From Rana temporaria (taxonomy: Eukaryota > Chordata > Amphibia > Anura > Ranidae): a stretch of DNA of 64,000 nt. Below, in pieces: positions 54,369 through 64,000 of this stretch. The DNA lies in the NCBI RefSeq assembly GCF_905171775.1, contig NC_053495.1:107563909-107627908 (forward strand), read 5' to 3'. A program made the translations under genes and the position numbers. The notes beneath the pieces were generated by a model that saw nothing but the letters and a program-made list of their open reading frames with translations, did not search any database and was not told the origin of the DNA. How positions within the stretch are numbered: position 1 is the first letter of the stretch; each line of letters starts with the position of its first letter.

Positions 54369-55090
54369 AATTTAATTTTCAGCCAAATTTAAACATGTTT
54401 CTTTATTGTAGATTTGAGAGATCAGTATTGAGTGGGCAGACCCATGACAAAAAAAATAATGAAAACATTAACAAGGTAAAAAAACATGCTTGTGGGTGAG
54501 TAAACTAAAAAATTAGGTTGTTGCATACACTTCACACACTCCTAAATAAAAAAATAATAGAGATTACTAATCAAATTGGTGAGAAAAATTTTTAAAAAAA
54601 ATAAAAGGTGGACCAATATATATATTTAAAATGTTTAAGATGGAAGATACAACTAAATAACAGAACACAAACATAAACATTATCAAACAAGAAAGAAACT
54701 AATTAAAAGCTTGTCATAACTATGCAACAAGATCAGCCGCAACAAACGTCCATTTCTGGGTAGCAGTTAAAAGCAGGGGTTAAAGATGCGGTTTATTTTC
54801 TTGTCTATAAGCTGAAAAACACCTTAACGAATGTGCTGATTCCATTCTGAACAGTCGTTTTACATGAATGAGCGCTGCCGTCTCCTAACTTGCTTCTGAG
54901 CATGCGCGGGCTTAAATCGACGTTTTTACGTACACACGGTCAATGTTTAGAACACAGAAAACGACGTCGGCCAAAAACGACACATAAAATTGAAGCATGC
55001 TTCAATTTTTTTCTGTCGTTTTTTAGAAGACATAAAACGACGTTTTTGCCCACACACGGTCAATTAAATTGACGTTTTTGAAAATGACGT
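54369..55090. other. 3' subterminal region of the Harbinger
   Basis: Non-coding, AT-rich to about 54780. From about 54850 it is dense in aacgacg/cgtcgtt and acacacggtc words, mirroring words in the 5' subterminal region (47600-47680); these are plausible binding sites for the element's own proteins. A short palindrome aattgaagcatgcttcaatt lies near 54988. Confidence 0.6.
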
Positions 55091-55267
55091 TTTTTTCCAT
55101 CGCAGAAAACGATGGTGTGTACGCGGCATTAGAGTTTCTGAAGCTTTGTAAAACTAGCATTGGAATGTGGCAAAACCCATATATAAGAGCATTACAGTGG
55201 AATTTAAGTTAACAAATCTTAAAAAAAAGTTGCCTGCCCCATCCTAACAGCTATGCTGACTAATGTG

Positions 55268-55575
55268 TGTAAAAAAGATGTACTGTATGTACTTACCTAG
55301 TCTCAGCCTGCTCCAATCCCATTATGTGATCCCACGGTGGCTGCAAAGGAGAGGAGAGTGCACTTCACAAGGACCGGTAATGCCTGGGAGTGGTGATGTC
55401 ACCCATAGGCTCCCATGTCCCAGTTATTGCTGGTGCTCCCTCCTCTCCCCTGCAGTTGCTGCTGGATGACACAGGGTGGATGGATCATGTGACCAGACTG
55501 GAATGGGCTAAAGAGGGTGGATCGGACATTTGTAAGACTAGATAGGTTTATGCTGGAAATCCACTTTGAGGCTAA
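55268..55575. mobile_element. Second copy of the repeat at 33784
   Basis: Shares in order tgtaaaaaagatgtactgta, gtgatgtcacccataggctc, cctctcccctgcag and gtgaccagactgg with 33784-34155. Ends are eroded. Confidence 0.65.
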
Positions 55576-56219
55576 ATAGAAAAAACATCAGCTATGGGTT
55601 AACACAGGGATTTTTTTATTATGCGCTAAACTTGACAACTGAAAAAGGAACACATTGCAGAAAACTCTGCTTATTCTGAAATGTTCTACCATATAAAGGG
55701 TTAACAAGGTATTAAAGTGGACCAATATTATAACAATCTCCCCTCCTCCCTGCTAATCCAAACTGCTCTAACAAAATTATTTTATATCCCACCACAAAGC
55801 TTTGTTTCCCCTGCAAACCCAGATATAATACCTTTAATCCCAAACCCTATATCATTTTTATACAAGTTAAAAAGTAACAGCCTCAACACACTGAACCTTG
55901 GAATACATTGCTAACAACCATAGAGCACTCCACACATGAATCATTAATCACTACTCTCTGGTCACTTTGCAACTGCAGTTGGACTCTGCAAGGGAATTTT
56001 ATCCAGTGTTTCTAAATGGGGTAAAGCTCTTCTGACTTCCATCATTTAATCATGTGCCACTAAAAAGCTTGTTTTCCTCCTTGCACATGTATGGATATTC
56101 TTTGCAATGTGAAATTTTACCACATTCTCTAAGGTCTGGGAAAAAATTCTAATTGCAAAAGGGGCCAGTGCATGTGCCATTGGTAAATCAACCCTGAAGT
56201 CTTACGTTTTCTTTTGGAC
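55576..56219. other. No gene recognised
   Basis: AT-rich intergenic DNA without supported ORFs. 56150-56200 (gccagtgcatgtgccattgg, taaatcaaccc) is a decayed piece of the family at 56220. Confidence 0.4.
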
Positions 56220-56478
56220 GGGAGTTATTTACTAAAGGCAAATCCACTTTGCACTACAATTGAACCACAAGTGCACATGGGAGTGCACTTGAAAGTGCAG
56301 TTGCTGTAGATCTGAGGGGGACATGCAAGGAAAATAAACAACTGCATGCATTGTTGCTTGTACATGGTTGAATGATAAAATCAGCAGCGCTTCCCCTCAT
56401 TTCAGATCTTTCCCTCAGATCTAAATTTCCAAGTGCACTTGCAGTGCCAAATGGATTTGTCTTTAGTAAATCAACCCC
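56220..56478. mobile_element. Foldback MITE (TTTACTA type)
   Basis: Left tatttactaaaggcaaatcc and right ggatttgtctttagtaaatc are inverted ends of a 259-bp element; internal gtgcacttg words also pair. Same family style as 44970-45136 and 43753. Confidence 0.8.
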
Positions 56479-56970
56479 ATTGTCAACCCTTTCAATAATG
56501 TTCAGTTATACTACATTCATAGCCATCCTTTTCTAGAAGTTTCTTCTTCCTTTTTCATACAAAATGTAGGTTTGACAACTTTGGTCATGAATTCACGCTT
56601 GTTATCACTCATGATATTATTTTTTAGCAGAAACTCTTGCTGTCCTTTATCAGACCCTTGGATAACTTTCCTATAGAAAAAAAAAAACATACAGGTCGGT
56701 AGTAACTGGATGAAGACCTTCATCTTTTTTTTAAATATTGGTACCATATTTGCTTTGCATCAATCAACTTGTACCAAGGTAGAAATGAAAAAGTCTCTAA
56801 CACAAAATGGATTCAAGTTAACTGAGCCTAATTCTTATAGGACATGTTGGAGTAAGCTATTTGGCCCAGGTGCTTTATTTTGGCGGTTTGTGGACCATAT
56901 ACATTTTTAGCAATTGTCAAGTATTTGAAACTATGTAATACCACCTTTATTTTATACATTAGCTTTTCCA
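56479..56970. other. No gene recognised
   Basis: The minus strand has an open frame near 56520-56747 rich in Lys and Phe with no domain; text such as ttggtacc and gtttgtggaccat suggests LINE-derived 3' debris. Nothing firm. Confidence 0.3.
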
Positions 56971-57150
56971 TTAAAGAGGAAGTAAACCCTCTCTTTAAAA
57001 AAAAAAACAAAAAAACCCTGCAAGACAAAGGCATAATGAGCTAGTATGCATAGCTTACTAGCTCATTATAAATGACTTACCAGAGAACGAAGCCCCCGCA
57101 GCGGTGCCATTAGTAGCGGCACGCTCAGTGTGCCTGCGTGCCGTTGTCTA
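56971..57150. mobile_element. Truncated TTAA-class element
   Basis: Starts TTAAAGAGGAAGTAAACC, close to the TTAAAGTGGATGTAAACC end of 4567-5920. A palindrome aatgagctagtatgc/gcttactagctcatta follows at 57037. The right end is lost at the Tc1 relic. Confidence 0.65.
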
Positions 57151-57184
57151 CATTGGTGCCGTCTTTCTTGGAAATATCGCCTTA

Positions 57185-58653
57185 GTACACCTCTCTCATT
57201 TTTTGTAAATATTTTATTATATCTTTGCATGTGACAACACTGAAGAAATTACACTTTTTCTATGAATTTGCTGTCCCCTCAAAATAACTCAACACACAGC
57301 CATTAATGTCTAAACCGCCGGCAACAAAAGTGAGTACACCCCGAGGTGAAAATGTCCAAATTGGGCCCAAAGTGTAAATATTTTGTGTGGCCACCACTAT
57401 TTTCCAGCACTGTCTTAACCTTCTTGGGCATGGAGTTCACCAGAGCTTCACAGGTTGCCACTAGAGTCCTCTTCCACTCCTCCATGATGACATCACAGAG
57501 CTGGTGGATGTTAGAGACCTTGCGCTCCTCCACCTTCCATTTGAGGATGCCCCACATATGCTCAATAGGATTTAGGTCTGGAGACAGGCTTGGCTAGTCC
57601 ATCACCATTACCCTCAACTTCTTTAGCAAGGCAGTGGTCGTCTTGGAGGTGTGTTTGTGGTCGTTATCATGTTGGAATACTGCCCTGAAGCCCAGTCTCT
57701 GAAAGGAGGGGGATCATGCTCGGCTTCAGTAAGTCACAGTACATGTTGGCATTCATGATTCCCTCAATGAACTGTAGCTCCCCAGTGCTGGCAGCACTCA
57801 TCCAGCCCCAGACCATGACACTCCCACCACCATGCTTGACTGTAGGCAAGACACAGTTGCCTTTGTACACACACGCTTGACACCATCTAAACCAAATAAG
57901 TTTATCTTGGTCTCATCAGACTGCAGGACATGGTTTCAGTAATCCATGTCCTTAGTCTGCTTGTCTTCAACAAACTGTTTGCAGGCTTTCTTGTGCATCA
58001 TCTTTAGAAGAGGCTTCCTTCTGGGATGACAGCCATGCAGATACATTTGATGCAATGTGTGGCATATGGTCTAGCTGACCCGCCACCCCTTTAACCTCTG
58101 CAGCAATTCTGGCAGCAGTCATATGTCTATTTCCCAAAGACAACCTCTGCATATGACGCTGAGCACCTGCACCTTAACCTATTTGGTCGACCATAGCGAG
58201 GCCTGTTCTGAGTGGAATTTGTCCTGTTAAACTGCTGTATGATCTTGGCCACCTTGCTGCAGCTCAGTTTCTGGGTCTTGACAATCTTCTTATAGCCTAG
58301 GCCATCTTTATGTAGAGCAAAAATAATTTTTTCAGATCCTCAGAACGTTCTTTGCCATGAGGTGCCATGTTGAACTTCCAGTGATCAGTGAGAGTGATAA
58401 CACCAAATTTAACACACCTGCTTCCCATTTACACCTGAGACCTTGTAACACCAACAAGACACATGACACCGGGGAGGGAAAATAGCTAATTGGGCCTAAT
58501 TTGGACATTTTCATTTAGGGGTGTACTCACTTTTGTTGCCAGCGGTTTAGACATTAATGTCTTTGTGTTGAGTTATTTTGAGGGGGCAGCAATTGTACAC
58601 TGGTATACAAGCTGTACACTCACTACTTTTCATTGTAACAAAGTGTAATTTCT

Positions 58654-58655
<2 letters not shown>
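57185..58655 (-). pseudogene. Tc1-like transposon with broken transposase
   Basis: Left and right inner ends share long inverted text (cattaatgtctaaaccgc and ggcaacaaaagtgagtacac). The minus strand from a clear ATG at 58368 reads MAPHGKERSEDLKKL but reaches a stop within about 25 codons. Later Tc1 segments are recognisable out of frame with each other: NRHMTAARIAAEVKGVAGQL, LPTVKHGGGSVMVWGWMSA and LVNSMPKKVKTVLEN. Several frameshifts and stops make it inactive. Outer termini are eroded on both sides. Confidence 0.88.

Positions 58656-58723
<68 letters not shown>
58654..58723. repeat. (TA)n microsatellite
   Basis: About 35 TA units with one early interruption (atac), ending exactly where the next Tc1 terminus starts. 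Confidence 0.97.
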
Positions 58724-58726
<3 letters not shown>

Positions 58727-59410
58727 TATATTGTCAACAGTATTTACACGCACATGACGTTTATTGGCGTTCTAGTTTTAGTTCTAGTTTTAGTCCGTAG
58801 GGTTCAATATTGAGTTGCCCCACTCTTTGCAGCTATAACAGCTTCAACTCTTCTGGGAAGGCTGTCTGCAAGGTTTAGGAGTGAATCTATGGGAATATTT
58901 GACCATTCTTCCAAAAGCACATTTGTGAGGTCAGGCACTGATGTTGGATGAGAACGCCTGACTCGCAGTCTCAGCTCTAATTTATCTCAAAGATGTTCTA
59001 TTAGGATGAGGGCAGGACTCTGTGTTTTTGGACCTTGTTTGTGCACTGGTGTGCAGTCATGTTGGAACAGGAAGGGGCCATCCCCAAACTGTTCCCACAA
59101 AGTTGGGAGCATGAAATTGTTCAAAATTTCTTGGTATGCTAATGTCTTAGGAGCTCCTATCACTGGAACTAAGGGGCCAAGCCCAACCCATGATAAACAA
59201 CCCACACCATAACCCCCCTCCACCAGATGATTTGGACCAGTGCACAAAGCAAGGTCCATAAAGACATGGATGAGCGAATTTGGGCTGGCAATATGACCTG
59301 TTGGAGTCACTTGAAAACTGAAGTTGCAAAGTACTATACCAAAGGGTTGCAGGTGATGCAGCTCTCCACACAGAACACAGAGCCACCTATTTGGTAAGTT
59401 TGACAAGGAC
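58724..59410 (-). pseudogene. Second Tc1-like transposase relic, C-terminal part
   Basis: CACTATATTG right after TA is a Tc1-type terminus. The minus strand encodes GPLVPVIGAPKTLAYQEILN, NNFMLPTLWEQFGDGPFLFQ and HDCTPVHKQGPK, the conserved C-terminal half of a Tc1-family transposase, ending ALILIEHL. The N-terminal half is replaced by unrelated sequence beyond about 59410. It is a different family from the relic at 57185. Confidence 0.82.
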
Positions 59411-59733
59411 ATGGTAAAAAAACAAACAGAAAGTGTGTTGAAATCTTTGACATGTGCACTAAAATGTGCATTGATTAACCATTTTTTTCCCTCAACAACA
59501 GTAAAATGACACGTTAAAGTCTATTTAAAACTGAATGTTCATCTACAATAAGTCACTGTGTGCAATGCAATCTAACCATACAATATTTGTACAATCAAAT
59601 TTAGATTTACCAAAGCTATGTAATATAACAACCTAGCTAAACCATCTAATCAATTGGTATCTAAGCAGGTAGGCCCTTGAACTACATAATTGCTGGTAAT
59701 AAAGGAATCAGATTATAATGTGTGTGTTGAGCC
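59411..59733. other. No gene recognised
   Basis: AT-rich intergenic DNA without recognisable elements. Confidence 0.45.
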
Positions 59734-59736
59734 TAA

Positions 59737-60040
59737 TGCCACGTACACACGATCGGTTCATCCGATGAAAACGGACCGATGGATTTTTTCATCAGATATC
59801 CGATGAAGCTGACTCTCATCAGTCTTGCCTACACACCATCAGTTAAAAATCCGATTGTGTCCAACGCGGTAATGTAAAACACAACGACGTGCACTGACAA
59901 ATGAAGTTCAATGCTTCCGAGCATGCGTCGACTTGATTCTGAGCATGCGTGGATCTTTGACCGATTGATTTCCCCACAGAAGATCGTTTTTTAACCATCA
60001 GAAAATTTTTATCAGACGAACCGATTGTGTGTACAGGGCA
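59737..60040. mobile_element. Harbinger-type MITE
   Basis: TGCCACGTACACACGATCGG at left and ccgattgtgtgtacagggca at right are inverted, with TAA on both sides (59734-59736, 60041-60043). The interior is rich in ccgatg/catcgg, like 2966-3348. Confidence 0.9.
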
Positions 60041-60043
60041 TAA

Positions 60044-60451
60044 GACTACCCTGCCCCAAAGGCTGACAACCTTGCTACAGAGAGCACTAGATCCCTTTCC
60101 TCTTTGTTTCATATGTTCTATACTGCTGATATCCTATGGGCCTCTTTGCTGCGATTCGGAGTTGCCAAGTAATCTGCTGACCCTTAATACCAGGACCTGT
60201 GATTGCATACCATGCTTTGTGACCTCTAGGAGGTCGAATTAATGAGGTGAGAGGCCATCCTTACTTTCTGGTGGAGGATCTTTTTTCTGGTCACCTGCCC
60301 TGGACTTGCACCATTAATGAAATTATTGGATTTCTCTTACACTTATTCACTTATGGACTCTTTATATTTTTAATTATCAATTTATTTACTTTGTTTGCGC
60401 TGCACTTTTTATTACTATAAGTCTGTTTGGGGAGTTTATTTGAATTTATCC
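60044..60451. other. No gene recognised
   Basis: Words such as cttatggactctttatattt and tttgtttgcgctgcactttt are typical of frog retroelement 3' tails; no ORF. Confidence 0.35.
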
Positions 60452-60454
60452 TTA

Positions 60455-60720
60455 GGCCTCGTACACACGACTGAGAAACTCGACGGGCGAAACACATCGT
60501 TTTGCTCGTCGAGTTCCTTGTGAACCCGTCAAGAAACTCGACAAGCCAATTTTTTCCATTCCCATCAAGGAAATAGAGAACATGCTTTCTTTTTGGCTCG
60601 TCGAGTTTCTCGACAGTTTCCTCGACGAAAATGTACACACGACCGGTTTCCTCGGCAAAAAAATATCTCCCAGCATCTTGCTGTTTTTTTCCCGAGAAAC
60701 TCGGTCATGTGTACGAGGCC
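60455..60720. mobile_element. Harbinger-type MITE
   Basis: GGCCTCGTACACACGACTG at left and gtcatgtgtacgaggcc at right; flanks TTA and TGA. Interior dyads are of the actcgac/gtcgagt type. Confidence 0.85.
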
Positions 60721-60723
60721 TGA

Positions 60724-61856
60724 GTGCTGGCTAGCATCTTATTTTAATTTTGTATTTTCCACTTTATGTTTTAGCGCTGAATACTTTCTTTTATTATCAT
60801 GGGCCACAATGAGCAGAGTAGACAGATGACAGGTCACGGCTACTCTATAGGCCCTCAGATCTGCTCAGATGGAAGGGGACGAATTCCCTTCTGTTTTTCG
60901 GATTGGAGGTAGGCGGGTGTAAATGGACATCTGTCGCTCTATAGAGGTGAATTAAGGGTCCCATTTGGTCGGGCTGATCATGTGAAAAGGGCCTAAGACT
61001 GCTTTCACACTGATGTGCTGCGGTTTACCCACACCATGGGTGCAGTGTAGGGCACCATAGACTTTCTTCCTCTACCAACAGCTTAATTCACAATACTGAT
61101 GCTGTGGTATGGCGGGTCGGTAACCTGCGATCTGGGCTTGCCAACCCACCATTCCAGAGCAGGAGGTCGCGGGCCACATTAGAGAGCTCCGTGGGCCACT
61201 GGTTGGCCACCCCTGCACTAAAGAATGAACATCATTAGCCCCCATATGGTTGGGGGGGGTCAGGGAATGACTTAGACAACAACTGTAAATGTGCCTAATA
61301 TTAAAACATTGAATGGGCTGTCATCACTATAAATAAATAAATAGTGATAGCATCATATTTGTCATGTTTTATTTTGCCAACAGTTACAGTTTAAAGTGTG
61401 TCATCCCCCAGACTATTGACATTAAAGTTTTTCCATGCTTCTAACAAGCATTAAAAGAGCTCTAAAACAAGCCAACAATGACTTCTCTAGCTGCACATAT
61501 TCTGAATTTGCTGCATGTACCCTGATCCTCAAATATTTTTGTGCCTCTGCTGTAAATTTTGGTTAATAATTTATCCACAGTGTCAATAGCTACAAAAGTG
61601 AATGATGGTTTGTTTTAATTCTAGTTCAGAATATGTAAATAATTTAAAGGTGCATAGTCTGGGAACAGGTAACTTTAAATACTCACATTTTCCACTGAGT
61701 GTAAAAATTTCTAGATAATTTGTATTTAGCACAAACACTATGCAAACATACATTTCGATATATGTTTAATTATGCACAAATTAGCAATCAAATTTTACTT
61801 GTACAGATCAAGAATTATATCCTGCAACTAAAACATGGTGTGTAGCATTGATGTAT
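60724..61856. other. MITE and hAT fragments, otherwise unassigned
   Basis: About 60985-61040 (gggcctaagactgctttcac) is a MITE end. 61150-61217 (gggccactggttggccaccc followed by ctgcacta) is the end of a hAT-type element. The remainder to 61856 is AT-rich with no gene. Confidence 0.45.
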
Positions 61857-61939
61857 AACATAAATACATACATAAATAAATAATAACTAAAACATAATCA
61901 ATAAATACATACATAAATAAATAAATAAATAAATAAATC
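61857..61939. repeat. AAAT-rich microsatellite
   Basis: Mixed (aaat)n and (atac)n repeats including five perfect aaat copies near 61917-61937. Confidence 0.9.
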
Positions 61940-62551
61940 AAGTAGCTTGTGACTATCCCTTAAAACCAGGAGTAGAGATCTACTTCGTGTTTGTCTGATG
62001 GAAAACCAAAAACATAAAATGATTGGCAATGCAATAGAAAAACTTGTTTTGCAATAATATCTGTCAAAAGGTAAAATTCAACTCTCAGGACTTAAATACA
62101 AAACAAATTCACATTAGGAAGCAGTAAGACACTAATAAGATCTCACGGGTTCTGTACAAGACAGCTGCTGCATATATAAAATATTTTTTTCACAATGACC
62201 ATCCTACCCAGAGTTCCATAATACTCAACTCTAGGTCACTGCAATAGCATCTCTTTAGCTCCAGGTGTTGGCTCCACACAGGTCCATACTCACTAGCCAG
62301 TATACTGCAGTGCATTTATTTATTTGGTATCCTACCTAAAGTGTCTGATGTCATTGGTCTCTTAATCCAATCTAGAAAATTACACGGTAGGGAAATAACA
62401 TTGAAGTAACAGCTTGAGACATGAGTAACAATAATTCCCCATACAGACTCTGCTATAAAAAGCAGGTGTTTACTTGAATCTTCTAGCCATAGATTTAGGC
62501 TTGACATGGCTGGAAGATGTTACAGCTACAAATAATGTTTTTTTTTTTTTT
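61940..62551. other. No gene recognised
   Basis: Apparently unique AT-rich DNA. It would lie downstream of the candidate minus-strand exon at 62577 and may be 3' intergenic DNA. Confidence 0.45.
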
Positions 62552-62557
62552 TTTATT
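62552..62557 (-). terminator. Polyadenylation signal after the candidate exon
   Basis: AATAAA on the minus strand about 20 nt downstream of the TAA, followed by an A-run. Confidence 0.45.
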
Positions 62558-62576
62558 CACTGAAGCTTCTGGAATA

Positions 62577-62688
62577 TTAGAGCTGCGTTTCATCCTTTGA
62601 GTCTTGCCCAGTTGTATTGCAAAAGCTGCTTTTCCGGCTTGATGCATTGCCTGGAACATAAGACAGTGGGTCTGGCCTGATCAGGTAG
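62577..62688 (-). CDS. Candidate terminal exon with PDZ-ligand-like tail
   Basis: On the minus strand a strong acceptor (ccttttgttttgtgcttttag) is followed by one base completing a split codon and 36 codons to TAA: YLIRPDPLSYVPGN near the start, SSRKSSFCNTTGQ in the middle and SKDETQL at the end. The final T-Q-L fits a class I PDZ-binding motif, and the Ser/Arg/Lys content suits the cytosolic tail of a membrane protein. AATAAA lies only about 20 nt after the stop, followed by a run of about 20 A, so a 5'-truncated retrocopy is an alternative. I do not recognise the protein; given the B3GALT gene nearby, an IGSF5-like tail is a guess worth testing. Confidence 0.4.
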
Positions 62689-63708
62689 CTAAAAGCACAA
62701 AACAAAAGGAATATATTTGTACGGGTTTTGATCTCTCAACATATGAAACAAAAACAGCCACTGTTAGAACAAAGACAAGTTATGTTATTAATTTATGGAC
62801 AGCTGTAAATATTGATAAGTCATTTATGCACAATTCTTGGTTTTCTGTATCTCATAAAATACAAGGTTTTCATCAATTGCTAGCCTAAAGCTAGTTATTT
62901 CAAAGAATGTTGTAAAAATTCTAGAAATTGTATAATAAAAAATTGAAGTGAAAGCAATAAAGCCCAACTCTGGGCTAACATCGTCTTATGAAAAGGTTGT
63001 CTAGAAGGTTAACAACGCAGCTCAGCCTGCAATGCTTCTCTACTGATACAGTTCCCCACAATAATTCCTTTTTTCCATTAGATGTCTTTGGTCTTCGAGG
63101 TTGAACGACATTATTAAACCCAGAACATACTGTGGACATACTGTCAGTGCAGGGCATCATCAATCGACACCTTAAATGAGTGTCACTACAGATGCTTGCA
63201 CTCACAATGTGATGATGCAAAGAGTGGCACTGACATCATGTTTGAAGATCCAAAAGGAACAAACCTCTGCACTTCACTTCACTTGCCCAGCCTAAAGAAG
63301 TCAACAAGAAGTATTATAGGAGACGTTCATTCTTTAGTAACATGTTACATGTTACACTCCTTTTTAGGGTGTAACATGTAGTGTGTTACTATGTAGCACC
63401 ACCCCTTTCCCTTCTTACCCCAGAGATTGGTGAATTAAGAAACTGCAAGTTCCATCAGCATGTCCTTTTCAATTAACTATGAGGGCACTGATGAGCACCC
63501 TTTTAGTTCATTCACACTTTCCTCAGATTTTTAAAAGAAGCTCATACACAGATATGGGTGAGAAAGCTGGAGGAAGAGTGTGCAGGAGACTGATCGTGGG
63601 TGCAATGATCTGCAGGCTCCTGAGAAAAAAATAAAAATATGTGCACATTTTTTTAACTGCAAAAACATGCATGTATTATTATTATTTTTTTTAAGGTCAA
63701 CTTAGCCT
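62689..63708. other. No gene recognised
   Basis: Would be intron upstream of the candidate minus-strand exon. A minus open frame at 62975-63220 shows no domain or splice signals. gttacatgttacac words near 63340-63380 form a small palindrome. Confidence 0.4.
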
Positions 63709-63712
63709 TTAA

Positions 63713-64000
63713 GCACTTACTGGCCACTTTGAATGACAATTGTGCAGTCGTGCAACACTACTCATATGAAATGTTTATCATTTTTTCCCACACAAATAGA
63801 ACTTTCTTTTGGTGGTCTTTAATCATCACTGTGTTTTTTATTTTTTGATAAACAAACTAAAAAAGACAAACATTTTGAACAAAAAAACAAAACGTGTTTC
63901 TTAGCTTCTATAAATGTTTTTGCAAATTAGTAATTTTAATTTTTCACTGATGTGCGCTGAGGAGGCGACACTGATGGGCACTGATAGGTGGCATTAAATG
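63713..64000. mobile_element. Partial piggyBac-like element, family of 1009-2834
   Basis: TTAA at 63709-63712 is followed by a CACTTACTGGCC end. The segment cacaaatagaactttctttt and following matches the reverse complement of about 2640-2710. The element runs off the window. Confidence 0.7.

Larger units (their letters stand above)
47558..55128 (+). mobile_element. Complete PIF/Harbinger transposon with three genes
   Basis: The 7571-bp element starts TGCCGCGTACACACCATCG and ends with the exact complement; the inverted ends match without mismatch for about 38 bp. TTA lies on each side (47555-47557, 55129-55131), the Harbinger target duplication. The terminal repeat itself contains a small dyad, CCATCG and CGATGG. 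Inside are a HARBI1-type transposase (plus), a Myb-like gene (minus) and a MADF-domain gene (plus), all with open frames and consistent GT-AG introns. Perfect ends and intact genes suggest recent, possibly current, activity. Two-gene Harbingers are known in vertebrates; the third gene is the unusual part. Confidence 0.95.

Noticed and set aside
57303..57557. Apparently open minus-strand frame as a functional gene
   Set aside because: It is the C-terminal piece of a Tc1 transposase that is broken elsewhere by stops and frameshifts, so it was listed only as part of a pseudogene.
1..64000. Prokaryotic features: operons, Shine-Dalgarno sites, CRISPR arrays
   Set aside because: Introns, polyadenylation signals, LINE and Tc1/Harbinger/hAT elements show vertebrate nuclear DNA; the minisatellites lack the unique spacers of a CRISPR array.

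Overview
The window is vertebrate nuclear DNA, most likely from a true frog (Ranidae or a close relative). I infer this from the mixture of repeats: swarms of short elements ending in GGCCTCGTACACACG, TTAA-flanked piggyBac-like elements ending in CCACTTGCC-like or AGTGGATGTAAACC repeats, hAT elements starting TAGGGATGAGC, Tc1 relics and an L1-type LINE. Host gene density is very low and introns follow GT/AG rules. No tRNA, rRNA, CRISPR or prokaryotic operon is visible.

Layout. 1-990 is a 23-bp minisatellite. 1009-9750 is a mosaic of TTAA elements and Harbinger-type MITEs with a possible LTR-like stretch. 9750-15530 holds hAT debris, a 2.4-kb 99-bp minisatellite with higher-order structure, a complete non-autonomous hAT (12872-14242), an inverted TTAGGG-like array and a (TATC)n run. 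15714-16872 is a long foldback element with a 14-bp target duplication. 21024-23777 is a hAT element carrying a Tc1 fragment that itself carries a 105-bp hAT. 24400-35115 is more nested non-autonomous DNA elements with one candidate host terminal exon (32515-32724). 35224-41228 is a full-length L1-like retrotransposon with both ORFs open and a perfect 17-bp target-site duplication. 41693-42790 is the clearest host gene, a single-exon beta-1,3-galactosyltransferase. 42791-46257 is mostly unique non-coding DNA.

The most striking feature is at 47558-55128: a 7.57-kb PIF/Harbinger DNA transposon that looks complete and possibly autonomous. It has perfect terminal inverted repeats of about 38 bp, TTA target duplications, and three intact genes: a two-exon HARBI1-type DDE transposase (400 aa), a three-exon Myb/SANT-like protein on the opposite strand (199 aa), and a MADF-domain protein (390 aa). 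The last two are transcribed divergently from a short GC-box promoter. The transposase is expected to cut and join; the Myb-like partner is expected to bind DNA and bring the transposase to the nucleus and the ends; the MADF protein is an extra, potentially DNA-binding component whose role is unknown. At least eight short elements in the window share the terminal GYACACACG-like motif and 3-bp TTA/TAA/TGA duplications, so this element or a relative is a plausible source of the enzyme that moved them.

55129-64000 holds Tc1 transposase relics, (TA)n, more MITEs, a candidate minus-strand terminal exon ending in a PDZ-ligand-like tail (62577-62688), and a partial second copy of the first piggyBac-like family. 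Positions inside long homopolymers were counted by eye and could be off by a base.
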